Origin: DSSM01 sp964484125
GTDB taxonomy: Bacteria > Bacteroidota > Ignavibacteria > Tepidaquicellales > Tepidaquicellaceae
Direction: 5' to 3'
DNA: 64,000 nucleotides
NCBI GenBank assembly: GCA_964484125.1
Contig: CAZAEK010000003.1
Location: 143,775 to 207,774 of the forward strand
A program made the position numbers and the translations under genes. The notes under the pieces were generated by a model. That model did no database searches, was not told the DNA's origin, and was given only the letters and a program-made list of their open reading frames with translations. Of this stretch, positions 8,724 to 17,793 are shown piece by piece; the stretch's first letter is position 1, and each line of letters opens with the position of its first letter.

Positions 8724-9932
8724 ATGAAATATATATTTATAATTATCTTTTTAATTTTTGCATTAGAAACGAAAGCAACTACAGTTCCGTCGGATTCAGG
8801 TTCTTTTCAATATGTCGGAAATCAGACAATCACTTTCATAGATCAATCACGAAACAACAGAAGTATTCAATCACTCGTATATTATCCTGCAGTATCTGAA
8901 GGAACAGGGACACAAATTAATTTAACAGGTGGTAAGTATCCGATAATTTCTTTCGGGCATGGTTTTACAATTAATCCAAATATTTATATACATTTATACC
9001 GTCATCTTGCAAGCTGGGGATATATAGTAATCGCACCTGCTACGGAGACAGGTTTTTTCCCAAGTCATTTAGAATTTGCACTTGACCTCGTATTTGTTTT
9101 GAAAGATATGAAAAGAAAAAGCAGATTACCTGCCGATTTTTTCTATAATGCAGTTGATACATTCAATACAGGTATTTTGGGTCATTCAATATGGGGAGGT
9201 TGCAGTTTTCTTGCTGGTTCGCTTGATATAACGGTTAGAGCAATTTCTTCTCTTGCAGCTGCAATTACAAATCCGTCTTCCATAACTGCAATTCAGCAAA
9301 TACAAAAACCTGTGCAATTATTAAGTAGGCAGAGGGATAGTATAGCATCGTACTGGACACACCAACTACCACATTATAATTCAGCTAATCCATTTAAACA
9401 GATATTGAATATTAAGGGAGGCAATCATAGTTATTTTCATTTGCTTCCTGCTCTTGATGATTTAGTTGATAATTCAGCAACAATTACAAGAAACGAACAA
9501 CAAAGATTAACCCGAAGATATATAACATCCTTTTTTAATGTCTTCCTGAAAAATGATACAAACTACAGAAATTATCTTTTTGGAAGTATAGCACAATCCG
9601 ACACCTCTGTTATTATGCAATATCAGTTACCATTTGTAACAGGTTCAGAAAATAAAATATATAAACCATATAATTTTGAACTCAAACAAAATTATCCGAA
9701 TCCGTTTAATCCAATAACTACAATTTCGTTCAGTATTCCGAAATCTTCCATTGTAAAAATAATTATATACAGTATTCTCGGAGAAGAAATAATGAAAATT
9801 ATAAACCAAAAAATGGAAGCAGGACACTATCTGACAAAATGGGATGCCTCTGAGTATCCGAGTGGTATCTATTTCTACCGCCTTGAAACATCTGATTTTA
9901 CGGATACAAGGCGTATGATACTTATTAAATAG
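8724..9932 (+). CDS. Secreted alpha/beta hydrolase with T9SS sorting domain
   Basis: A 402-residue protein with a signal peptide (residues 1 to about 18), an alpha/beta-hydrolase domain of the lipase/chlorophyllase/dienelactone type, and a C-terminal type IX sorting domain from about residue 310. The hydrolase part shows SFGHGF (about 76-81, oxyanion region) and the nucleophile elbow GILGHSIWGG with candidate Ser155; the usual GxSxG is altered, with Trp where the second Gly is expected. The tail has NYPNPFNP, then IYSILGEE, SGIYFYRLE and a basic end, the type A pattern. Predicted to be exported and anchored or released by the T9SS. The substrate is unknown. Confidence 0.78.
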   Translation: MKYIFIIIFLIFALETKATTVPSDSGSFQYVGNQTITFIDQSRNNRSIQSLVYYPAVSEGTGTQINLTGGKYPIISFGHGFTINPNIYIHLYRHLASWGYIVIAPATETGFFPSHLEFALDLVFVLKDMKRKSRLPADFFYNAVDTFNTGILGHSIWGGCSFLAGSLDITVRAISSLAAAITNPSSITAIQQIQKPVQLLSRQRDSIASYWTHQLPHYNSANPFKQILNIKGGNHSYFHLLPALDDLVDNSATITRNEQQRLTRRYITSFFNVFLKNDTNYRNYLFGSIAQSDTSVIMQYQLPFVTGSENKIYKPYNFELKQNYPNPFNPITTISFSIPKSSIVKIIIYSILGEEIMKIINQKMEAGHYLTKWDASEYPSGIYFYRLETSDFTDTRRMILIK

Positions 9933-10065
9933 CATCTTAATTAAGATTTGTATTAATGTCTAAAAGTAATATTAGCAATAAAGACTCATAAAAAGAGAAA
10001 AACAAAACAATTGATATTAATAAAATATTAGAATAAATTTATCAGAAATTAAATAAAATAATTCT

Positions 10066-11790
10066 ATGAAAGTTTTTCTCACAACATTTATTCTTTTAAT
10101 ATCAACATTAGTTTACGGACAGAACTGGTACACAATTTGCGGAAGCAATTCCAAAAACGGTTTGACAAAACATAACGGACCGGTATCAGTTACAACACCT
10201 TACTGGACAGTTACAAGTCCAACTACTACTGTATGGGGTAATGCGGTATATACTTTCGGAGATAAGTTTGTTTCATCAAGAGGTGTTCTTTCACCATATA
10301 AACTTTTAGTTGAAATGCGCAGTCTTACAACAGGTCAGCTTATCTGGTCAAAAACAGTCTCAGAAACTGCACGGCTTTATTCGGTTGGTTTTACCGAAGA
10401 TGCTGTATATGCGGCTGACTATCAGGGTTTAACTACAACTTTATATGCTTTAACTGTGGACAGTGGTAATGTAAAGTGGAGCATCGCAACAAATATGTTC
10501 CCGGGAAATACCGGAATTTGTTTTGCTCCTGATGGTGACCCGATAATTTTTGGTAAAAGATTAGACAGAAAGACTGGTATTCCAAAATGGACATACAATT
10601 ATAATGTGCCTGTTTCTCCTAATGGAGGATTTGTTGTTTATGGTAATACTTATTATCACTTTACAGGTACAATTAATACTCCCAAAAAACTTTTTGCAGT
10701 TGATATTAATACAGGCAATTTGAAATATATGTCTTCAGAGCTTCCGGGCGACGGTGATCAGGAAAATCCTTTGATTGTAGGACCTGACGGAACGATATAT
10801 ATTGCAAGAGACGGTGGGGCTCTTCACGCTTTTACTGATAACGGCTTCGGCTTTGTTGAAAAATGGGCTAAAACTCCTGCGGTTTTACCAAAATCTTTCG
10901 GACCGGATAATGTTATATACTGTGCAAATATTAATTTTGGATTAAGTTCAGGAACATTAATGCGGATAAATAGCTTAACAGGTGCCGTAATTGATTCGCT
11001 CCCGGGTACAAAAGCTACGTATGTTACTGTTGGTGCTGATTCAACCGTTTATGTTAATAATGGTGAAGGAGGAACAGGCAAGCTGATTGCATTCACTCCT
11101 GATTTACAAACAATAAAATGGCAGATTGATTTACCCTATGTTACATATCTTGGCGCTCCGCTTGGAAAGGAAGGTGTGTTTGTTGCAATAGGTTCAGGCA
11201 CACAAATCACAGCATATAAGCCGACTTTAACAAGAAAGCCGGTAGCAGATTTCCGTTCAAGCGGTAGAGACATAAATGTGAATCAGCCATTAAATTTCTT
11301 TGACCAGTCATCTTATTCGCCGACTTCATGGAGCTGGACTTTTACCGGTGGCAGTCCTTCAACCTCTAATCTTCAGAACCCAACTGGCATAACATATTCT
11401 ACTCCCGGAACTTATGAAGTTAAATTAGTTGCAACAAATTCTTTTGGCTCTGATACTATTACAAGAACAAGTTATGTTGTAGTAACGAATCCTTCCACTA
11501 TTGTAAAAAATGAAAATGAAATTCCGGATAAATACTCTTTAGGACAAAATTATCCGAATCCGTTTAATCCGGTAACAAAAATTCAGTTACAAGTTCCAAG
11601 ATTAAAGTTTGTAAAGTTATTAGTTTATGACATATTAGGTAAAGAAGTTGCTACGCTTGTAAACGAACAACTTTCAGCAGGAAGTTACACCGTAACATTC
11701 AATGCAGGTAATTTGAAATCCGGAATATATTTCTACAAATTAACAGCCGGTGAATATTCAGAAGTTAAGAAAATGATATTAATGAAATAA
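10066..11790 (+). CDS. Secreted PQQ-like beta-propeller protein with PKD and T9SS sorting domains
   Basis: A 574-residue exported protein. Residues 1-18 form a signal peptide ending VYG. Residues about 20-390 carry repeated PQQ/BamB-like blades (VDINTGNLKYM, VGPDGTIYIARDGGALHAF and ALTVDSGNVKWSI are typical blade strands). A PKD domain spans about 393-475 (VADFRSSG, SWSWTFTGG, YSTPGTYEVKLVATN). The last 80 residues are a type A T9SS sorting domain with NYPNPFNP and SGIYFYKLTAGEYSEVKKMIL. No catalytic motif was seen, so binding or scaffolding at the cell surface is likely. The next gene starts six bases after its stop. Confidence 0.82.
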   Translation: MKVFLTTFILLISTLVYGQNWYTICGSNSKNGLTKHNGPVSVTTPYWTVTSPTTTVWGNAVYTFGDKFVSSRGVLSPYKLLVEMRSLTTGQLIWSKTVSETARLYSVGFTEDAVYAADYQGLTTTLYALTVDSGNVKWSIATNMFPGNTGICFAPDGDPIIFGKRLDRKTGIPKWTYNYNVPVSPNGGFVVYGNTYYHFTGTINTPKKLFAVDINTGNLKYMSSELPGDGDQENPLIVGPDGTIYIARDGGALHAFTDNGFGFVEKWAKTPAVLPKSFGPDNVIYCANINFGLSSGTLMRINSLTGAVIDSLPGTKATYVTVGADSTVYVNNGEGGTGKLIAFTPDLQTIKWQIDLPYVTYLGAPLGKEGVFVAIGSGTQITAYKPTLTRKPVADFRSSGRDINVNQPLNFFDQSSYSPTSWSWTFTGGSPSTSNLQNPTGITYSTPGTYEVKLVATNSFGSDTITRTSYVVVTNPSTIVKNENEIPDKYSLGQNYPNPFNPVTKIQLQVPRLKFVKLLVYDILGKEVATLVNEQLSAGSYTVTFNAGNLKSGIYFYKLTAGEYSEVKKMILMK

Positions 11791-11795
11791 AAATA

Positions 11796-13715
11796 GTGAT
11801 AAAAAATTTTTTCATAATACTGATTTTTGTTTTTTTTCTTGCTTTTTCGTGCAGCAAAAAAATTTCTGACAACAGGATTTTAGTAACTAATCCTGTTTCA
11901 GTGAAAATATTTGATTTTCCTGAAGGGGCTGACCCGAATGTTCCTGCAGAGCTTGGTGGTGCAGGATTTACAGGCGAAGGTTGGCAGACCAATACAAATT
12001 ATGAAGTTCATTCAAGCAAGTCAGCAGAAAAAGGTGGTGGAATAAAAATCAGTTTCGGAAATTTCCCTGTAACAATGGCACTTTATGGTAAAGGTTCAGC
12101 AACTGAATTAAATGCGCTTATTAATTCTTTAATGTATGAATCATTGCTTGAGCTGGACGAAAATAAAGAATATTTTGTTCCGAGATTAGCAACTCATTGG
12201 CAAATTTCACCTGACGGAAAAATTTTCAGATATAGGATTAATCCTTATGCACGATTTGCCGATGGTCAGCCCGTTACTTCAGAAGATGTAATTGCCACAT
12301 ATAATTTATGTTCTGATACTACACTTTTGTATCCGGAAATTAATGAACTTGCAGGAATGTTTTACAAACCGGAAGCAGAAAGTAAATATATTATTAAATT
12401 CAGGGTAAAAACTGATTCAACACTTAACACTTCAAAACAAACGTTCTCAGGTTGGAGATATTTTCTACTTGCTTCCGGAGCTTTTAAAATTTATCCTGCA
12501 TCATATATAAAAAATCTGACTGGCACAGAATATAATGAAAAATTCAGGTATAAGTATATTCCCGGAAGCGGACCATACTTATTTGATACACTTGATATAG
12601 AAAAAGAAAGTTCGTTTGTATTAAAAAGAAGAAGCGACTATTGGGCTGAAAAAGAAAAATTTTCGAAAGGGCTTTATAATTTTGATTTCATAAAAATTGA
12701 ATCTGTTAAAGATGAAATGCTGAGAGGCGAAAGATTTAAAAAAGGCGAGATTGATGTGTTATTTATTTACAGGGCAGCTGATTGGTTTGAGAAAATGAAA
12801 GGCGAAGAATTTGAAAGAGGTTTAATTTTGAAAAGAGCAGTATATAACTTTCAGAACAGCGGTCCGTCAGGAATATGCATTAATACAAGAATAAAGCCAT
12901 TAGATGATATCAGAGTAAGAAAGGCATTGAATTATGCATATAACAGAGCGCAGTTTAATGAAAAACTTTTTTATAATTCTTATAGCTATACCAATTCATA
13001 TTTCCCGGGAAGTATTTACGAAAATAAAAATAATCCGCAGACCGGATTTAATTTAGATTCAGCCGCTAATCTACTTAAAGAAGCGGGATGGACAGAAAAA
13101 ACTTCAGATGGCTTTCTGAAAAAAGACGGTAAAATTCTTGAGCTAAAACTTCCATTTTTAAAATCTCAGGAAAGATATTTTACAATATATAAGGAAGACC
13201 TTGCAAAAATCGGGATAAAATTGATTTTACAGGAAACAGACGCTGCTACTCTTGGGAAAATAGGACTTGAAAGAAACTTCCAGCTGATTCCTATGTCATG
13301 GATAAATCCTGACTTTCCTTCTCCGGATGCAATGTTTTCATCAGAGGCGGCGGATTTACCGAATTCAAATAACTGGTCTGGGATGCAAAATAAAGAAATA
13401 GACTCTTTGATCTTGATTTATAATTCTTCAGAAGATATTAGAAAACGAATTGAGGCAATTAAGCAAATAGATTCATTAGCAGTAAACAGCTATCATTATG
13501 TCTTAGGATGGTACATTCCCTATGTAAGAATTGCATTTCAGAATAAATTCGGGTATCCAGAAGGCATTTTGAGTAAAAGTAACAGTGTTATAGGGCTTTT
13601 ATCAATATGGTATTACGATGTGAAAAAAGCAGAAAAATACTGGTATGCAAAAGATAATCCGTCTGAAAAGCTCGAGAGTGGTGAAATCGAAAATAAATAC
13701 TGGTTATCACATTGA
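11796..13715 (+). CDS. Family 5 extracellular solute-binding lipoprotein (peptide/nickel type)
   Basis: A 639-residue periplasmic binding protein of the SBP_bac_5 (OppA/DppA-like) family. The GTG start at 11796 gives a signal sequence with lipobox AFSC (Cys19). Domain motifs include NSLMYESLLELDENKEYFVPRLATHWQISPDGK, FADGQPVTSEDVIATYNL and DIRVRKALNYAYNRAQF, all typical. An extra segment of about 60 residues precedes the conserved fold. No Opp/Dpp permease or ATPase gene is adjacent, so it may serve a transporter encoded elsewhere or act as a stand-alone binding protein. It begins six bases after a T9SS cargo gene and was probably transcribed with it. Confidence 0.85.
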   Translation: MIKNFFIILIFVFFLAFSCSKKISDNRILVTNPVSVKIFDFPEGADPNVPAELGGAGFTGEGWQTNTNYEVHSSKSAEKGGGIKISFGNFPVTMALYGKGSATELNALINSLMYESLLELDENKEYFVPRLATHWQISPDGKIFRYRINPYARFADGQPVTSEDVIATYNLCSDTTLLYPEINELAGMFYKPEAESKYIIKFRVKTDSTLNTSKQTFSGWRYFLLASGAFKIYPASYIKNLTGTEYNEKFRYKYIPGSGPYLFDTLDIEKESSFVLKRRSDYWAEKEKFSKGLYNFDFIKIESVKDEMLRGERFKKGEIDVLFIYRAADWFEKMKGEEFERGLILKRAVYNFQNSGPSGICINTRIKPLDDIRVRKALNYAYNRAQFNEKLFYNSYSYTNSYFPGSIYENKNNPQTGFNLDSAANLLKEAGWTEKTSDGFLKKDGKILELKLPFLKSQERYFTIYKEDLAKIGIKLILQETDAATLGKIGLERNFQLIPMSWINPDFPSPDAMFSSEAADLPNSNNWSGMQNKEIDSLILIYNSSEDIRKRIEAIKQIDSLAVNSYHYVLGWYIPYVRIAFQNKFGYPEGILSKSNSVIGLLSIWYYDVKKAEKYWYAKDNPSEKLESGEIENKYWLSH

Positions 13716-13830
13716 CTTAATCAGGACTGAAATTTTTCAAACCGGGTTATATTGTTTTTTTGAGGAACAAATATTATATAATTTCGTTATATTGTATTGA
13801 AACATAAAAGTTAAGGAGAATATTAAATAT

Positions 13831-14574
13831 ATGAATTACAATCCATATTCTAATCATAATCCATATCAAAATCAGAGTGGATTTGACAGGCCAGTTACGG
13901 CTTCGTTTTCTACTGATGTATCAAGGAAATACCTGCTCAATGTATATAACTGGATGGCTTTTGGTCTTGCAATTACCGCTTTAGTTGCAATGTTTGTATC
14001 AAGAAGTGAAAAGGTAATTGAAGTTTTCATTTTAAATACACCTGTTTTTTACGGGTTATTAATTGCCCAATTTATAGTTGTATTAGGACTTTCATTTGCT
14101 ATTAATAAAATTCCAACCGTGATTGCTATCGGTGCATTTTTCTTTTATGCCGCTTTGACTGGAATCACAATGTCAGTCTTATTCTTAGTATATACAGAAG
14201 CTTCGATTGCAATTACATTTTTCGTTTGTGCCGGTATGTTTGCTTCAGTGAGTGTTTTTGGCTATCTTACTAAAATGGATCTAAGCGGAATAGGTACATT
14301 TCTTTATATGGGACTAGTTGGGTTAATTATTGCATCAGTTGTAAATATTTTTCTTGGAAGTTCTATGATATACTGGATCACAACTTACGCTGGAGTATTG
14401 ATATTTACAGGTTTGACAGCTTATGATACTCAGAAAATCAAGAGAATGAGTGCGGAAATGGATTTTAATACTGATATTGGTAAAAAGTCAGCAGTAATAT
14501 CGGCATTAATGCTCTATCTTGATTTTATAAATATGTTTATTTACCTGTTGAGAATTTTAGGGTCAAGGAAGTAA
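13831..14574 (+). CDS. Bax inhibitor-1/YccA family membrane protein
   Basis: A 247-residue protein with seven predicted membrane helices and a short hydrophilic N-terminus rich in Asn and Tyr. The family-typical features include YNWMAFGLAITALVA near the first helix, GLTAYDTQKIKRM in the late loop and a C-terminal ALMLYLDFINMFIYLLRILG. BI-1 proteins are linked to ion or Ca2+ leak and to membrane-protein quality control (YccA binds FtsH in E. coli); the role here is unknown. The start has a good AAGGAG-type ribosome site ending about 14 bases upstream. The ABC ATPase gene begins 14 bases after its stop. Confidence 0.9.
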   Translation: MNYNPYSNHNPYQNQSGFDRPVTASFSTDVSRKYLLNVYNWMAFGLAITALVAMFVSRSEKVIEVFILNTPVFYGLLIAQFIVVLGLSFAINKIPTVIAIGAFFFYAALTGITMSVLFLVYTEASIAITFFVCAGMFASVSVFGYLTKMDLSGIGTFLYMGLVGLIIASVVNIFLGSSMIYWITTYAGVLIFTGLTAYDTQKIKRMSAEMDFNTDIGKKSAVISALMLYLDFINMFIYLLRILGSRK

Positions 14575-14588
14575 CAGGATTTTCTGAA

Positions 14589-15284
14589 ATGATAAAAATT
14601 GAGAATGTTTCTAAAAAGTACGGAGAAGGCGAATCTGCTTTCTCCGTTTTAAATAATCTGTCTTTGGAAATCAATGATGGTGAGATAGTAATAATATATG
14701 GAAAAAGTGGTTCCGGAAAATCAACAATATTAAATATACTAAGCGGAATAGATCTCCCTGATTCCGGCAGTGTTATTTTTGATGGTATAGATATAACAAA
14801 ACTCTCAGAAAAGGAAAGAACATTATTCCGCAGAAAAAATATTGGGTTTGTATTTCAGTTTTTTAATCTTATTCCTACATTAACTGTTGAAGAAAACCTT
14901 CAGTTGCCCTTGCAGTTGAATAATATTCAGATGTCAGGCGATGAAATAAAATCAATACTCTCAGAGGTTGAGCTTTCCCATAAATTAAAGAGTGAACCTG
15001 ATAAATTATCAGGAGGAGAACAGCAGAGAATTGCAATTTCAAGAGCTTTGATACATCAACCCAAAATAATTCTTGCAGATGAACCAACAGGAAACCTCGA
15101 CTATGAAACCGGGCAGAAAGTTATTGAGCTGATAGATAAATCAGTCAGGCAGAAAAATAAAACCATGATAATGGCAACACACAGTAAAGAGGTTATGGGA
15201 CTTGCTGATAAGCTGTATATGTTGAAAAACGGCAAGCTTATTGAAATGGATAAGAAAGAGTTGTATGCCGGATTTACTAACTAA
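14589..15284 (+). CDS. ABC transporter ATP-binding protein, LolD/AttE-like
   Basis: A 231-residue ATPase of the MacB/LolD-type class. It has Walker A GKSGSGKST (about 38-46), Q-loop FVFQFFNLIPTLTVEENLQLPL, signature LSGGEQQRIAISRAL, Walker B ILADEPTGN and switch MATHS. It energises the FtsX-like permease encoded next, whose likely ATG lies 20 bases inside this gene. With the AttH-like lipoprotein downstream, the order ATPase-permease-lipoprotein resembles the AttEFGH group. Transport direction and cargo are not shown by the sequence; the class usually acts by mechanotransmission on periplasmic or lipid-linked substrates. Confidence 0.92.
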   Translation: MIKIENVSKKYGEGESAFSVLNNLSLEINDGEIVIIYGKSGSGKSTILNILSGIDLPDSGSVIFDGIDITKLSEKERTLFRRKNIGFVFQFFNLIPTLTVEENLQLPLQLNNIQMSGDEIKSILSEVELSHKLKSEPDKLSGGEQQRIAISRALIHQPKIILADEPTGNLDYETGQKVIELIDKSVRQKNKTMIMATHSKEVMGLADKLYMLKNGKLIEMDKKELYAGFTN

Positions 15285-17793
15285 GTCAGGAATAAGATAT
15301 ATATTAAAACACAAATGGCAGTTTGTATTGTCATTAATCGGTATTGCAATAGGAGTAGCAATTGTAGTTGCAATAGATATTGCAAACTATAGTACGGGTA
15401 AAGCATTTAATTATTCTCTCAATGAAGTAACAGGCAAAGCAACACACAGAATATTTTCAAAGTCATCAGGAATTCCGGACTCGTTTTATACTTTTCTGAA
15501 GGTTGAAAAAGGAATTAAAAATATTGCTCCCGTAATTGAGGGCTATTTTACATTTGAAGATTCTTCCAAAAAAGTTTACAGGTTGCTCGGAATAGATATA
15601 TTTGCAGAAAAACCTTTCAGAAATTATTTCAGTGACAGTAATATTTCTATAGAAGGAGGTTTAACAGAACTTCTAACAATCAGCGGAACTGTTTTATTCC
15701 CTGAGCAAAGAAGAAGTTTTTTTAAAGACGACCTTAATAAAATCAGAAATGTTTATATTGAAGGCAGAACCTCACAAATTATAATATCTGGTTTCTATAT
15801 GAGCAGAAATTTAACTCAGGATAATCTTGTAATTGCAGATATATCAACTGCTCAGGAAATTTCAGGAAAGCAGGGTTTTATAGATTATATTGATTTAATT
15901 ATACGTGATGAAAACGAATTAAATGAGATAAAAACTTTATTACCGGATAATTTTACAGTTGAGAAATCTGATTCCCGTTCAAAAATTGCAGAGCAGATGC
16001 TTGATGCATTTGAAGTAAATCTGACTGCATTAAGTCTGCTCGCATTGATTGTCGGAATATTCCTGATATATAATACGATGTCTTTTTCTGTAGTTCAGCG
16101 TAAGACATTAATTGGAACTCTGCGGGCAACAGGGGTTACAAGTAATGAAATTTTTATAATGATTTTAAAAGAATCCTTTTTCACAGGATTAATCGGAACT
16201 ACGATTGGAATTATTTCAGGGATTTTGATATCAGGATTTTTGATTGATATGATTTCAGGTAGTGTTAACGACCTTTATTTTGTTGTATCTGTTAATGAAG
16301 TATATATTTCACCATATATAATAGGAAAAGGAATTTTGCTTGGATTGATTGCAACACTTTTTTCGGCGATTAAACCGGCAAAAGAAGCTGCAGAACTTAA
16401 GCCAAGAATAAGTATGTTAAGGTCTGAGCAGGAACAAAGAATTCTTAAGACTCTTCCCGGACGAACATTAACAGGAGTAGGTTTAATTCTGGCTGGTGGA
16501 CTGATACTTCTGATACCGTCGAAGAATATATGGCTGAGTTATATCGGGATTCTTCCAATAATAATAGGTTTTGCTTTACTTTCTCCATTTGTAATAATTC
16601 TTTTCAATAAAATTTTATCCGGCTTATCAAAAAAAGTTTTTGGATTTACAGGAAAAATTGCTTTAAATGGAATATTAAAAAATATAAGCAGAACAAATAC
16701 AGCTGTTGCAGCGCTTGGAATCGCAGTTGCCGCAACACTTGGCGTGAGTACAATGATTACCAGCTTCAGAAATACTGTTGTAAGTTGGCTTAAATCCGGG
16801 CTGAATGCAGATTTATATATTTCAGCACCATCTTTTGTATCAAGGTGGAATGATAATCTCCTGCCAGATAGCTTACCTGAAAGTTATAAAAAAATTAACG
16901 GAGTAAAAGAAATTAATTATTTCAGGGATTTCAGAATTAATCAGAATGATAATGAATATCATATTTTTGCTTCACACCTGAGTCTATATGCTTATAACAG
17001 TTTAAAATTCAAGGAAGGAGATAAGGAAGAAGCATATGAAAAACTTATTGAAGGAGGAGTAATTGTTACTGAACCCTTTGCGTTCAGAAATAATGTCAGA
17101 TTAGGTTCTGAAATATTATTAAATACGGATAACGGATATAAAAAATTTATAATATCTGGTATTTATTATGACTATGCTTCAGACTTAGGTTATATTATGA
17201 TGTATTATGACAGATTCCGGGAAAACTGGAATTCTCCCGGCATAACAGGAATTTCCGTTTATCTTGACAATGGGGCGAACAAGGATTCTGTAATATCAGA
17301 GTTGTACAATAAAACTGCATCATCTCAAAAACTCATAATAAGGTCAAATAAGTATTTACTTGATACTTCAATTGAAATATTTGACAGGACTTTTTTAATT
17401 GCAGAGGTTCTGAAGTTGCTTTCAGTAATTGTAGCTTTTGTAGGAATTCTGAGTTCATTGATGTCATTACAGCTTGAGAAGGCAAGGGAATTCGGAATAA
17501 TGAGGGCAAACGGGTTGCTGCCGTTACAATTATTTAAAATAATTAATCTTCAGACATTTTTTATGGGATTAATTTCAGGTTTAATAGCTTTACCGCTAGG
17601 ATATTTTCTTGCTGCTATACTTGTATTCATTATTAATAAAAGGTCGTTTGGCTGGACAATGCAATTTGATATTGTTCCTTCTCTGATAATCGAATCATTT
17701 TTACTTGCAATTTTTGCTTCAATAATTGCGGGATTATATCCAGCGTATAAAATGTCTAAATCATCACCTGCATTAGCATTAAAAGAAGAATGA
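15265..17793 (+). CDS. FtsX/MacB-like ABC transporter permease
   Basis: An 842-residue permease with two FtsX units. It has an N-terminal helix (about 15-40), a large periplasmic domain, three helices at about 255-390, then a second set after a second periplasmic domain, ending in three C-terminal helices (LQTFFMGLISGLIALPLGYF). This ten-helix layout, double that of MacB, matches AttF/AttG- or YbbP-like permeases. The frame is open from a TTG at 15241, but the ATG at 15265 (MPDLLTKSGIRYILKHKW) places the charged N-terminus correctly. Its stop overlaps the next start (ATGA). It works with the preceding ATPase. Confidence 0.9.
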   Translation: MPDLLTKSGIRYILKHKWQFVLSLIGIAIGVAIVVAIDIANYSTGKAFNYSLNEVTGKATHRIFSKSSGIPDSFYTFLKVEKGIKNIAPVIEGYFTFEDSSKKVYRLLGIDIFAEKPFRNYFSDSNISIEGGLTELLTISGTVLFPEQRRSFFKDDLNKIRNVYIEGRTSQIIISGFYMSRNLTQDNLVIADISTAQEISGKQGFIDYIDLIIRDENELNEIKTLLPDNFTVEKSDSRSKIAEQMLDAFEVNLTALSLLALIVGIFLIYNTMSFSVVQRKTLIGTLRATGVTSNEIFIMILKESFFTGLIGTTIGIISGILISGFLIDMISGSVNDLYFVVSVNEVYISPYIIGKGILLGLIATLFSAIKPAKEAAELKPRISMLRSEQEQRILKTLPGRTLTGVGLILAGGLILLIPSKNIWLSYIGILPIIIGFALLSPFVIILFNKILSGLSKKVFGFTGKIALNGILKNISRTNTAVAALGIAVAATLGVSTMITSFRNTVVSWLKSGLNADLYISAPSFVSRWNDNLLPDSLPESYKKINGVKEINYFRDFRINQNDNEYHIFASHLSLYAYNSLKFKEGDKEEAYEKLIEGGVIVTEPFAFRNNVRLGSEILLNTDNGYKKFIISGIYYDYASDLGYIMMYYDRFRENWNSPGITGISVYLDNGANKDSVISELYNKTASSQKLIIRSNKYLLDTSIEIFDRTFLIAEVLKLLSVIVAFVGILSSLMSLQLEKAREFGIMRANGLLPLQLFKIINLQTFFMGLISGLIALPLGYFLAAILVFIINKRSFGWTMQFDIVPSLIIESFLLAIFASIIAGLYPAYKMSKSSPALALKEE

